Positions 27,826 to 36,951 of a DNA stretch of 37,720 bases are shown piece after piece. Every line of letters starts with the position of its first letter. Within the stretch, counting starts at the first letter, position 1. Made by a program: the position numbers and the translations under genes. This DNA comes from Synechococcus sp. AG-670-B23 (GTDB lineage Bacteria; Cyanobacteriota; Cyanobacteriia; PCC-6307; Cyanobiaceae): NCBI GenBank assembly GCA_003209165.1, contig QCSL01000019.1, forward strand, positions 1-37,720, written 5' to 3'. Below the pieces are notes generated by a model. It was given only the letters and a program-made list of their open reading frames with translations, made no database searches and was not told the DNA's origin.

Positions 27826-30639
27826 TCAGGCTTGTGCCGGAGGCTTGGACGGCTGGAACATGAACATCGAATAAATCACATTACGGCGCATATTGGTCAT
27901 CATCTCAAGGAACATGTCATAGCCCTCATTTTTATATTCAATCAGGGGATCTTTTTGGCCATAACCGCGTAGACCAACGGACTCACGAAGCGCATCCATA
28001 GCCTGCAGATGTTCCCGCCACAGGGTGTCGATCTGCTGCAAGATGAAAAAGCGCTCCGCTTCCCGCATCATTCCCGGACGCTGCTGCTCAATCTGGCCTT
28101 CCTTGAGGTCGTAGGCGTTGCGCAATTGCTCCTGCAGAAAGGCCTTGAGCTCCTCCATGCCGAGACCGCGAACCTGATCGGGAGTGAGATCTTCAAGCAA
28201 GTAGATGAACTCCATCACCTTGCCCACCAACTGTTCGAGATCCCATTCCTCCGGAGGCAGATCAGGATTCACGTAGGCCTCCACGATCTCTTCCATGGTG
28301 CGCTCGCCGTAACCGATCACCTGTTTTTTCAGGGCACGGCCTTCGAGGACGCGTCGCCGCTCTGAGTAGACCGCACGGCGCTGATTGTTCATTACCTCGT
28401 CGTACTCAAACACCTGCTTACGAATGTCGTAGTAGTACGTCTCCACTTTTTTCTGAGCCCCTTCTAGGGAGCGGGTGAGCATGCCGGATTCGATCGGCAT
28501 GTCTTCCTCCACGCGGAAGGCATTCATCAGGCCAGCGACGCGATCTCCACCGAAAATGCGCAGCAGGTTGTCGCCCAACGAAAGGAAGAAGCGGGTGGAT
28601 CCCGGGTCCCCCTGACGGCCGGCGCGACCGCGCAACTGGTTATCTACCCGGCGGGATTCGTGGCGCTCCGTGCCGATCACGTGGAGGCCCCCGGCCTCAC
28701 GCACACGCCCCTCCTCTTGCTTAACCACCGCGTCGTATTCCCCTTTGACCTGAGCGATCGCTTCACGCAAGGCCTGTATCTGAGGATCTTCCGTCGGAGC
28801 CTTTTCGGCGGCGGTGGCAATTCGTTCCTCCAGATCAATCACGCTGATGGCTCGATCGCCCCAGGCTTTCACCAAATCCCGGGCCAATTGCCCCAATGCT
28901 TGATCGGAGGTGTCAGAGAGCGGAGAGGGGTAGAGACTGTCGTTGCTGCGAGGCGGGGCATTAACTACCGCAGCCTCTGAAAAACCAGCGGCAGCGTTGC
29001 GCTGCAGCGGAACCGGTGGCTTGTGCTCCTCTTCCGGCTTCACCAGGCGTGGCAACAACACTTCGCGCAGCTTGAGTCGGGCCATGTAGTCGCTGTTGCC
29101 GCCGAGGATGATGTCGGTGCCACGTCCGGCCATGTTGGTGGCGATGGTGACAGCACCGGCACGGCCGGCCTGAGCCACGATTTCCGACTCACGCTCAACG
29201 TTCTCGGGCTTGGCGTTGAGCAGGTTATGGGGGATGCTCTGCTCCGCCAAGAGGGAACTGAGCAGTTCGCTCTTCTCCACTGACGTTGTTCCCACTAACA
29301 CCGGCCGTCCCTGATTGTGGATCTCGGCGGTTTCGTTGGCCACGGCCCGCCACTTCGCGACCTCGGTTTTGTACACCTGGTCAGACCAGTCCTGACGCGC
29401 CCGCACCCGGTTGGTGGGAACGATCGTAGTTTCGAGTTTGTAGGTCTTCTCAAACTCCACCTCCTCTGTCTTTGCGGTGCCGGTCATTCCCGCCAATTGT
29501 GGATAGAGCAGGAAAAAGTTTTGGTACGTTATCGAAGCCAAAGTCTGGGTCTCGGCCTGAATCTGAAGGGCTTCCTTGGCTTCGATAGCCTGGTGCTGGC
29601 CATCACTCCAGCGGCGCCCAGGCATCACCCGTCCGGTGAATTCATCCACAATCACTGCTTCGCCGTCGCGAACGATGTAGTTCACGTCTTTAACGAACAA
29701 CTCCTTAGCCTTTAGAGCATTGGTGATGTAATGAGCCCAGGGGTCCTTGGGATCGAAGAGGTCCTGCACCCCGAGCATCTGCTCGGCCTTGGAAAAGCCT
29801 TCATCGGTGAGAGTGCAGCTGCGCTGCTTCTCATCCACCTCGTAATCACCTTCCGGATCAATACCGTCCTTGCCAAGCTCTGCAGCACGCTCTAGAGCTT
29901 CAGCCACCTGGGACGCCTGCTGATACTTCTCCTGGGGACGCTCAACCTGACCAGAAATAATCAAGGGCGTGCGGGCCTCATCGATCAAGATCGAATCCAC
30001 CTCGTCGATCACGCAGTACTGGAACTCGCGCTGGACGACTTCACTAATGTCTGCGGCCATATTGTCCCGCAGGTAATCAAAACCAAGCTCGGAGTTGGTG
30101 GCGTAGGTAATGTCGCAGCCGTAGTTACGACGCCGCTCCACAGGCCGCATGTCCTGTTGAATCAGACCCACCGACAAGCCCAGGAAGCGGTGCACCTGGC
30201 CCATCCACTCGGCATCACGGCGTGCGAGGTAATCGTTCACGGTCACAACATGCACACCGCGGCCAGTCAGGGCGTTGAGGTAGCTGGGTAGTGTAGCCAC
30301 CAAGGTCTTACCCTCGCCAGTCTTCATCTCGGCGATCTGGCCCTCATGCAGGACCATTCCGCCAATCAGCTGCACATCAAAGTGGCGCATGCCAAGCACC
30401 CGCTTGCCGGCTTCGCGTACCACTGCAAACGCCTCCGGAAGGATCTCATTGAGGATCGGCCTCTGGTTCTCAAGGCTGCCGGCGTTGGCCAAGCGTTCCT
30501 GAAACGCCGATGTTTTGGCGCGAAGCTCGTCATCCGACAGAGGTTCAATCTCCTCTTCAAGAAGATTGATATCGGAAACGATCGGCTGATACCGCTTCAG
30601 CTTGCGGGCATTGGGATCACCCAGCAGGAGCTTGAGCAT
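27826..30639 (-). CDS. secA: Preprotein translocase ATPase SecA
   Basis: SecA of 937 residues, the motor that pushes unfolded preproteins through SecYEG. Walker A is [15 protein letters not shown] near residue 105; the DEAD-like motif is [21 protein letters not shown] near 213; the second motor domain has [16 protein letters not shown] and [20 protein letters not shown]. An insertion rich in Pro/Ser and then coiled-coil-like residues lies between them, near residues 540-650, as in cyanobacterial SecA. The C-terminus ends [13 protein letters not shown] and lacks the Cys/His zinc-binding SecB-interaction tail. ATG 30639 begins the conserved [15 protein letters not shown]. Confidence 0.97.
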   Translation of the reverse strand: MLKLLLGDPNARKLKRYQPIVSDINLLEEEIEPLSDDELRAKTSAFQERLANAGSLENQRPILNEILPEAFAVVREAGKRVLGMRHFDVQLIGGMVLHEGQIAEMKTGEGKTLVATLPSYLNALTGRGVHVVTVNDYLARRDAEWMGQVHRFLGLSVGLIQQDMRPVERRRNYGCDITYATNSELGFDYLRDNMAADISEVVQREFQYCVIDEVDSILIDEARTPLIISGQVERPQEKYQQASQVAEALERAAELGKDGIDPEGDYEVDEKQRSCTLTDEGFSKAEQMLGVQDLFDPKDPWAHYITNALKAKELFVKDVNYIVRDGEAVIVDEFTGRVMPGRRWSDGQHQAIEAKEALQIQAETQTLASITYQNFFLLYPQLAGMTGTAKTEEVEFEKTYKLETTIVPTNRVRARQDWSDQVYKTEVAKWRAVANETAEIHNQGRPVLVGTTSVEKSELLSSLLAEQSIPHNLLNAKPENVERESEIVAQAGRAGAVTIATNMAGRGTDIILGGNSDYMARLKLREVLLPRLVKPEEEHKPPVPLQRNAAAGFSEAAVVNAPPRSNDSLYPSPLSDTSDQALGQLARDLVKAWGDRAISVIDLEERIATAAEKAPTEDPQIQALREAIAQVKGEYDAVVKQEEGRVREAGGLHVIGTERHESRRVDNQLRGRAGRQGDPGSTRFFLSLGDNLLRIFGGDRVAGLMNAFRVEEDMPIESGMLTRSLEGAQKKVETYYYDIRKQVFEYDEVMNNQRRAVYSERRRVLEGRALKKQVIGYGERTMEEIVEAYVNPDLPPEEWDLEQLVGKVMEFIYLLEDLTPDQVRGLGMEELKAFLQEQLRNAYDLKEGQIEQQRPGMMREAERFFILQQIDTLWREHLQAMDALRESVGLRGYGQKDPLIEYKNEGYDMFLEMMTNMRRNVIYSMFMFQPSKPPAQA

Positions 30640-30986
30640 GGTGAAGGCGGCTACCGGATTAGTGCGGGCAGCCTACTTAGGGGGCGGCAGCAGGCGACAA
30701 CCAATTCCTAAAAAAGTGGATACAATTTCGAAAAAAACAAGTCTCAGGGGTCTAATTAGAAGACTTGCTAACTCGCAAAGGTGGACACAGCCTTTGTGCA
30801 CGGATGAGCCCAACGGGCTGCAAGGAGCAAACGACAGCTAGGAAATCAGAAGAAACAATGAGACAGTGACTCGCGATGTGGGCAGAGAGTCAGCACTCAA
30901 TGCAACCACAAAACATGATCTAACCAGCAGTCACAATGGCAGGAGAAGCTCAGAGCAATGGCTAGAGGAAGGATCGAGGGATCCGC
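30640..30986. other. secA upstream region with three small hairpins
   Basis: A 347-base gap with no gene. Three neighbouring inverted repeats are visible: AGTCT...AGACT near 30742-30766, CAAAGG-9 nt-CCTTTG at 30776-30796, and AGCCC-AAC-GGGCT at 30807-30819. The secA promoter must lie here. The GT4 gene at 30987 ends toward this region. The right half (30840-30986) shows nothing recognisable. Confidence 0.35.
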
Positions 30987-31994
30987 TTAGGATAATACAA
31001 TGCTTTCAATAGCTTCATTAACAGAATTAACCATGGATTCAGTTGAGTAGCGAAAAGAGGTGAGCTTAGCAGCCTGCAAAAGCCTAGATCGAAGTTTTAA
31101 ACTAACTGATGAATCATAGGAAGTCGCAGCTTTTTGAACACCCTTAGCGAATGAATGGAAATCTCTAAAAGGAATTGAAGCAAACACATCAAACGGCTTG
31201 CATAAATCAGATATCTCAGTACCACCAATACCATCGTAACCAACAACCATGCAGCCTGAAACTATTGCTTCTGCAAGAGGCAAACCAAAACCTTCGGGAT
31301 ATCCAAACGAAAGAAAAATTGAGGATTCAGATAGTATAGCAGAAACCTCAGAGAGGGATTTATTAATGATCGGAGTAAATGACCAACCAGAATTCTTGAA
31401 CCAAGCCTGACTTCTGATAAGCTCTAAAACAACACGCGAATGGCTTGAGTTCTTACGCGTCATATAAGCAATTGACTTATTAGTAGAGAATCCAAAATTA
31501 AAAAGTTTCTCGTCAATCGCATTAACGATGCGATGAATACGATAGGACGGTACAGGCAACAAGTCGAGAGCGTAGCTGTAGTCAGTAGCAGAAACAGTCC
31601 AAACTGCAATAATATTCGGCGAAGAGTAAGCCCGGATCACAAATGAAGGATCAAGATTTATCCTTTCGCCGAATAGATAATGCATGTTTTGATTAAAAAT
31701 TATCACCTTAAGGTGAGACAATCTTGGCAGAAGAGGCAAGAAGGTTTCCGGAATAATAACAACATCCAGCAAAGGATTAAGTTTGTCAAAGGAAAAGCCT
31801 TGATTCCCGATGGTGCGGAAATTCAATTCAGTTGCAGGAAACCAAGAAGGACGAAAATCAGAAGTTCCCTGTACTATACAAACAGAATAACCAAGCCCAG
31901 ATATAATTGATGCAACTGTATAAATCTGCTTTACTCCCCCAACGGGTCTATCAACGTCTTGCTGCAAAATAAACCAAAATCTGAATTGACTCAC
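30987..31994 (-). CDS. GT4-like glycosyltransferase
   Basis: A 335-residue GT-B protein. The N-terminal half includes RPVGGVKQIYTVASIISGLGY, the glycine-rich loop of the acceptor domain; the C-terminal half has FLSFGYPEGFGLPLAEAIVSG and GYDGIGGTEI, the E-x7-E nucleotide-sugar site. It is AT-rich like the secretion genes beside it. The start is a GTG at 31994, with GAAA but no strong ribosome site upstream. It is divergent from the hlyD-like gene with 46 bases between, so the two sides may share control. A role in glycosylating the exported protein or the surface is an inference from position. Confidence 0.83.
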   Translation of the reverse strand: MSQFRFWFILQQDVDRPVGGVKQIYTVASIISGLGYSVCIVQGTSDFRPSWFPATELNFRTIGNQGFSFDKLNPLLDVVIIPETFLPLLPRLSHLKVIIFNQNMHYLFGERINLDPSFVIRAYSSPNIIAVWTVSATDYSYALDLLPVPSYRIHRIVNAIDEKLFNFGFSTNKSIAYMTRKNSSHSRVVLELIRSQAWFKNSGWSFTPIINKSLSEVSAILSESSIFLSFGYPEGFGLPLAEAIVSGCMVVGYDGIGGTEISDLCKPFDVFASIPFRDFHSFAKGVQKAATSYDSSVSLKLRSRLLQAAKLTSFRYSTESMVNSVNEAIESIVLS

Positions 31995-32040
31995 TTTCAG
32001 CAGGCAGCATGGTAGTATTCTAATTCAAAGTTTACTAGGA
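31995..32040. promoter_or_regulatory. Divergent promoter region, GT4 / secretion cassette
   Basis: Only 46 bases separate the two divergent starts, so their promoters must overlap or lie inside the opposite gene. TATTCTAAT near 32015-32023 is a loose -10-like sequence for the plus direction; AGGA directly precedes the ATG at 32041. Confidence 0.35.
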
Positions 32041-33156
32041 ATGAAAGATCTTCTTGAGAAAGGGGCAAGAGGCTCTGAAAGAGTTGAACCTGATCATTGG
32101 TGGGATAAACAACATTCACTAGTCTTAAGACAAACTCCACGCTGGGCACAATCATTTGTATTGGGGTTAGTATTGCTATCAGGAGGAGCAATTATAGCTA
32201 GTTGCATCATTAAAATTGACGAAGTAATAAGCGTAGAGGGCATTTTAAAACCAACAAGCGGGACAATTACAGTTAAATCTCCGACAGGTGGATTGATCAA
32301 AGATGTTTTTGCAAGTGATGGTGATAGTGTCAAGAAAAACGAGGTTCTCATAAGTTTCGACACACGACAAGCCAAGAGAGAATTGCTACGCCTCAACACA
32401 CAATTGAAAGAAAATAAAGTGACTTATGAAAGCCAAGTGAGAGCAACTGAAGAAAGAATAGATACAGTGGAAAGAAAATACAATACCAATATGACTATCC
32501 TAAAACGCATGAAGTATCTGTTAGAAGTAGGAGCCGTTGACGAAAATAGCGTACTCTCGCAAGACGATCTCACGTTAGAACTCGAAGAGCAAAAATTGCA
32601 ATTAGTAGAAAACCTTCTTCAATTAAAAAGCCAACACATACAAAGAGAAGAAGAATTGCAATCTAGAATCTACTCGAATGAAATAAAAATTCAATACGAT
32701 ACCGTTAAGTCACCAATAGGAGGTGTAGTATTTGACTCAGCGGCAAGTATTAAGGGTGTACTGGGGGCAGGCGAGGATATATTGAAAATTGTCCCACAGG
32801 ATAAGTTAATAGCAGATGTATCGGTAACAAATAAAGATATCGGATACATCAAAAAAGGACAACGCGCAAATGTAAGAGTCCAAGCATTTGATTACACAGA
32901 ATTTGGAGATTTAAAGGGAAAAATAACTTCTATAGGAGCCGACGTCATGCCTCCTGATTCAGAGAATAGACTTTATAGATATCCAGTGAAAATCGAATTA
33001 GAGTCGAATTACTTATCAAATAATGGTCTTGAAGTTCCTGTCATTTCAGGAATGGCAATAACTGCCAATATAAAGCTAAGAGATAAAAGATTAATATCGA
33101 TAGTAAGCGACATTTTTAGCGACAATAGAGATGCTCTTAATCAATTGAGACAGTAA
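32041..33156 (+). CDS. HlyD-family type I secretion adaptor
   Basis: A 371-residue membrane fusion protein. A single membrane helix (FVLGLVLLSGGAIIASCI) lies near residues 39-56, followed by a lipoyl-like half motif (GTITVKSPTGGLIKDVFASD), a coiled-coil hairpin of about residues 105-215, the second lipoyl half (YDTVKSPIGGVVFDSAASIK) and a beta-barrel end (GQRANVRVQAFDYTEFG). This order is that of HlyD, which links an ABC exporter in the inner membrane to an outer-membrane TolC. No TolC gene is in the window, as usual when it is encoded elsewhere. First gene of the three-gene cassette, 11 bases before the next. Confidence 0.92.
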   Translation: MKDLLEKGARGSERVEPDHWWDKQHSLVLRQTPRWAQSFVLGLVLLSGGAIIASCIIKIDEVISVEGILKPTSGTITVKSPTGGLIKDVFASDGDSVKKNEVLISFDTRQAKRELLRLNTQLKENKVTYESQVRATEERIDTVERKYNTNMTILKRMKYLLEVGAVDENSVLSQDDLTLELEEQKLQLVENLLQLKSQHIQREEELQSRIYSNEIKIQYDTVKSPIGGVVFDSAASIKGVLGAGEDILKIVPQDKLIADVSVTNKDIGYIKKGQRANVRVQAFDYTEFGDLKGKITSIGADVMPPDSENRLYRYPVKIELESNYLSNNGLEVPVISGMAITANIKLRDKRLISIVSDIFSDNRDALNQLRQ

Positions 33157-33167
33157 TTATAGGCATT

Positions 33168-33950
33168 ATGAACAAATCACACAGTATTGTTTGGTTCGAG
33201 TGGTTCACCAAGCAAAAGGAACAGGTTTTTGAGTTCGATACAAAAAATATCTGGGGATTGGCATTAAGGAATGGAATAGCACCAACGATTTTCAAAAAAT
33301 GGTTGCGTGAAGAAATTTGCAAAGAAATAACAGATCATTCCTTCGATATTAAAGAAATTCAGTCAATAGAAAATCAGTGGGTAAGCCAAAAAAAAATAAC
33401 AACAGAAAAATTTTCAAGGAGTCGTGCGCTGATCTTAGCAAGATGCAGAATGTCAGAAGAAAATTTTTCACAATATTGTATTAACGAGTTGAAAGCAATT
33501 AAATGGGCACAAGAAAAGTGGTCTCGCAATGTAGAACAAATTTACCTAGAAACAAAAGATAAATATGACGAAGTAAAACTGCAAATGATTACGATACCAC
33601 TAATCGAAAAAGGATTGACATTAGAGATTTACCAACAGCTAAAAGAAGAAGAAATTGATTTTTCCGAAGTCGGGACAATAAATTCTGTGATTAGGTATCA
33701 ATCACAACCTGAAGGGACATGGTACAAAAGAACAAATTTAAGAAAAGAGATCTACCAAATAATTAGCAGCATGAATCAAGGAAATCTCAGTGCACCAAGT
33801 AGGGTAAATAACAGCTACACAATCATCAAACTATGCGAAACGCGAGGATCCAAACTAAGCGACGAGATAAGAAATCGAATAATAAATGAACAAATGAATA
33901 GTTTTATTGACTATGGGGTTGAAAAACTCTTGGATCATTCAAGCATGTAG
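33168..33950 (+). CDS. Parvulin-like (SurA/PpiC-type) peptidyl-prolyl isomerase, cytoplasmic
   Basis: A 260-residue protein. The N-terminal part is helical and SurA-like. The second half follows the parvulin plan: VKLQMITIPLIEKGLTLEIYQ, then EEIDFSEVGTINSV, then GNLSAPSRVNNSYTIIKL and a final helix. The GG-LG segment usual before the active site is not conserved (EGTWYKR instead), so isomerase activity is uncertain and a holdase role is possible. There is no signal peptide or membrane helix, so it should stay in the cytoplasm. It lies between the HlyD and ABC genes on the same strand, which points to the transported substrate as its client. Confidence 0.75.
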   Translation: MNKSHSIVWFEWFTKQKEQVFEFDTKNIWGLALRNGIAPTIFKKWLREEICKEITDHSFDIKEIQSIENQWVSQKKITTEKFSRSRALILARCRMSEENFSQYCINELKAIKWAQEKWSRNVEQIYLETKDKYDEVKLQMITIPLIEKGLTLEIYQQLKEEEIDFSEVGTINSVIRYQSQPEGTWYKRTNLRKEIYQIISSMNQGNLSAPSRVNNSYTIIKLCETRGSKLSDEIRNRIINEQMNSFIDYGVEKLLDHSSM

Positions 33951-34019
33951 AGAGAAGAGAAATGACAATGATAGGATAGGCAAAACACTAAGCCAAAATT
34001 GGAAAGCCAAAAAGAGCTC

Positions 34020-36950
34020 ATGTTGACCGGGCTGGTACAGATTGAGCCGTTTAGTAAACTTTCAAAAGATGGAAGAGAGCTATTAAAACGTGACTTGAGG
34101 TGGGAGAAATACAAAATTGGTGAAAGAATTTATAGGCAAGACGAAATGCCTAATAATGTGAATTTAATTATGAATGGTGAAGCAAGACTGCTGGCTGAAT
34201 CATTTAAAGATAAATCACTAATAACGCTCAAAAAGATTGGAGAAGGTTCTCTAATTGGTTGGGCAGGATTACTCCGAGGCGAGGCATGTGAAACCGTTCA
34301 GGCAAGTAAAGATGTTGAGTCAATAAGTATTCCTAGTGAAGTATTTGTAAGATTAATACTAACGGAGGCTAATTTCAGGGAATATTTCAGCACAAAGTCA
34401 AATATCCATGAGTCATGGATTGTATTCAAAGCCTACCTCGAGCAATTTCCGTATCAAAATACTAAGCTCGATGAAATCGTAATGAATGCATGCTCCTTGG
34501 CAAAAATAATGACAAATGAAGATGAATACACCGAAGATTTTGACTATATATTGAGCACTGCACAATATAATAATGAGGCCGGAAGTCGGGTGTCTAAAAA
34601 CACAAACTTAGTGAATAAAAGTGGCTTTGTGTTTGAAAAGAGAATAATTAAAATCGATAAGAATTGGAAAGAGAGTTATATCAGGAATAGCGCAGACAAT
34701 GCAGTAAATAATTCAAAGAAGAACACGAAAGATTTGCTTAATGTTGGAAATAAAGACTTATTTGAACTCGGTATCTTAGAAGCTGACAGCTTAACTGATA
34801 AAGATCAATATCCCATTCTTAAAGGTAGGGGAATGGTTGAAGAGGGAATAGCTTTAGTAGAAATGGTAGCTCGGAGACTCGATCTACCAATGAGGAAAGA
34901 ACTATGCAAAAAATTTCTACAACAACAAGAGAAAAGAGGCAAAAGTCTTGGAATAGAAAACTTGGGTAGTCTATGTGAAGGAATTGGATGTTTGACTCAA
35001 ATTGGAGTAATTGTACCTGAACATCTAAGATCTGTAGATTTTCCTGCAATCGAAATCAACGAAAATTATTGCCGGGTTCATTGGGCTTTTAAAAATGGAC
35101 AACTAATAAGTTCTGACTCCAAATTAGGATTAGTTAAAGAGAAGATTGAAGACAGAGAGAAGGGGAAAAACGTCAGATTGCTTATTCTCAAAAAGTCTCC
35201 ATCCGCAGCTAACAATACTTTTGGCTGGAAATGGTTTATACCTCTTATAATTAAATATAAATGGGCATTGATACTCGTTTTTGCAGCGACAATGGTATCG
35301 CAATTAATGAATCTAGCAATTCCCCTGCTTCTTCAACAAATTATTGATAAAGTATTAAGTCAAGGCAATACAAGCACGTTAAATGTCTTAGGCGGCACTA
35401 TGATCATACTTGCTTTATGTTCTGGATTATTAACTGCTTTTAGACAATTTATATTTGTCGATACAACAGATCGGATGGATTTGACATTAGGAAGTTCTGT
35501 GATTGATAGATTATTGTCACTACCTTTAAGATACTTTGAAAAAAGACCTGTTGGGGAATTGAGTCAAAGGTTAGGTGAGCTAAACAACATTAGAGGATTT
35601 TTAACAGGGACGGCATTAATAAGCGTAATGAATGTCTTGTTTGCGCTGATGTACTTAGTCGTGATGATTATTTATAGCCCACTTCTAACAGCAGTGGCGT
35701 TATCTACGTTTCCAATTTATGCGATCATGATCTTCGTTATATCTCCAATATTTAAAAGCATGATACGCAAAAAAGCAGTTGCACAAGCAAGAACACAGTC
35801 ACACTTAATTGAAATTCTGACTGGAATTCAAACAGTTAAAGCGCAGAATTCTCAACTAACCTCAAGGTGGAAGTGGCAGGACAGATATAAGGATTTTGTG
35901 AATCAGGGATTTAGGGCTGTAACTGTCGGTACTTTTACATCTCAAACTGGAAGTTTCTTGACTCAGTTAAGTGGATTGATGATTATTTGGGTAGGCATGA
36001 TTGAGATATTAAATGGCAATCTTTCATTAGGTCAACTAATCGCATTCAGAATCATCTCTAGCAACGTTACAGGTCCCTTATTACAGCTGTCGACACTGTG
36101 GCAAGGCTTTCAGGGAGTTCAACTTTCAATGGAGAGATTAGGTGATATTTTAAACCAAGTACCTGAACAAACAGTAGAGGAGACGTCACAAGTAGCACTT
36201 CCACCTATACAAGGAAATATCCAATACGAAGATGTGAGCTTTAGGTTTGGGGAATCAGGGCCATATCAAATCAACAATGTTAATTTGAGAGTAAATTCTG
36301 GAGAGTTCATTGGAATTGTAGGACAAAGTGGTAGTGGTAAAAGTACTTTGATGAAGCTATTACCAAGATTATATAGAATTGATAAGGGTAGAATTTTTAT
36401 CGATGGTTACGACATTCAAAAAGTTGAATTATCTTCGTTAAGAAGGCAGATAGGAATGGTTCCCCAGGATTCTCTTCTCTTTGAAGGTACAGTAGCAGAA
36501 AATATTTCTCTTAATGATCCAACAGCTGATGACATAAGCATTATCAGAGCGGCAACCATAGCTTGTGCACACGAATTTATAATGGAACTACCACAAGGTT
36601 ATGCTACAAGAGTTGCTGAGAGAGGTAGCAATTTAAGTGGTGGACAAAGACAGCGTATCGCGATTGCTAGAACGATTCTAGACAATCCAAAAATGTTAAT
36701 TATGGATGAAGCAACTAGTGCACTAGATTACGAAACAGAAAGGATGGTTTGCATTAACATTCAAGAATGGGCAAAAGAAAAAACTGTACTCTTTATTACC
36801 CATAGACTAAACACTATTAAATCAGCTGATAAGATTGTGCTTATGAATAAAGGTATAATAGCAGAAACCGGATCACATGATGAATTAATCCGCCAAAATG
36901 GAAGATATAAAGTATTATTTGAGCAACAAGGAATTGCAGAAGGCATATGA
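34020..36950 (+). CDS. ABC exporter with N-terminal CNB-like and degenerate C39-like domains
   Basis: A 976-residue fused exporter. Residues about 1-115 have the cyclic-nucleotide-binding fold (LLKRDLRWEKYKIGERIYRQ; GEGSLIGWAGLLRGEA) but the phosphate-binding Arg motif is replaced by CETVQAS. Residues about 270-395 occupy the place of a C39 peptidase yet show neither the Cys motif nor the catalytic His/Asp, so no leader cleavage is expected. Membrane helices run from about 400 to 690. The ATPase has GQSGSGKSTLMKLL near 766, the signature LSGGQRQRIAIA near 871, MLIMDEATSALD near 891 and FITHR. Architecture resembles HetC-type exporters. ATG 34020 was preferred to TTG 33999, but both are possible. 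Third gene of the cassette. Confidence 0.92.
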   Translation: MLTGLVQIEPFSKLSKDGRELLKRDLRWEKYKIGERIYRQDEMPNNVNLIMNGEARLLAESFKDKSLITLKKIGEGSLIGWAGLLRGEACETVQASKDVESISIPSEVFVRLILTEANFREYFSTKSNIHESWIVFKAYLEQFPYQNTKLDEIVMNACSLAKIMTNEDEYTEDFDYILSTAQYNNEAGSRVSKNTNLVNKSGFVFEKRIIKIDKNWKESYIRNSADNAVNNSKKNTKDLLNVGNKDLFELGILEADSLTDKDQYPILKGRGMVEEGIALVEMVARRLDLPMRKELCKKFLQQQEKRGKSLGIENLGSLCEGIGCLTQIGVIVPEHLRSVDFPAIEINENYCRVHWAFKNGQLISSDSKLGLVKEKIEDREKGKNVRLLILKKSPSAANNTFGWKWFIPLIIKYKWALILVFAATMVSQLMNLAIPLLLQQIIDKVLSQGNTSTLNVLGGTMIILALCSGLLTAFRQFIFVDTTDRMDLTLGSSVIDRLLSLPLRYFEKRPVGELSQRLGELNNIRGFLTGTALISVMNVLFALMYLVVMIIYSPLLTAVALSTFPIYAIMIFVISPIFKSMIRKKAVAQARTQSHLIEILTGIQTVKAQNSQLTSRWKWQDRYKDFVNQGFRAVTVGTFTSQTGSFLTQLSGLMIIWVGMIEILNGNLSLGQLIAFRIISSNVTGPLLQLSTLWQGFQGVQLSMERLGDILNQVPEQTVEETSQVALPPIQGNIQYEDVSFRFGESGPYQINNVNLRVNSGEFIGIVGQSGSGKSTLMKLLPRLYRIDKGRIFIDGYDIQKVELSSLRRQIGMVPQDSLLFEGTVAENISLNDPTADDISIIRAATIACAHEFIMELPQGYATRVAERGSNLSGGQRQRIAIARTILDNPKMLIMDEATSALDYETERMVCINIQEWAKEKTVLFITHRLNTIKSADKIVLMNKGIIAETGSHDELIRQNGRYKVLFEQQGIAEGI

Positions 36951-36951
36951 A

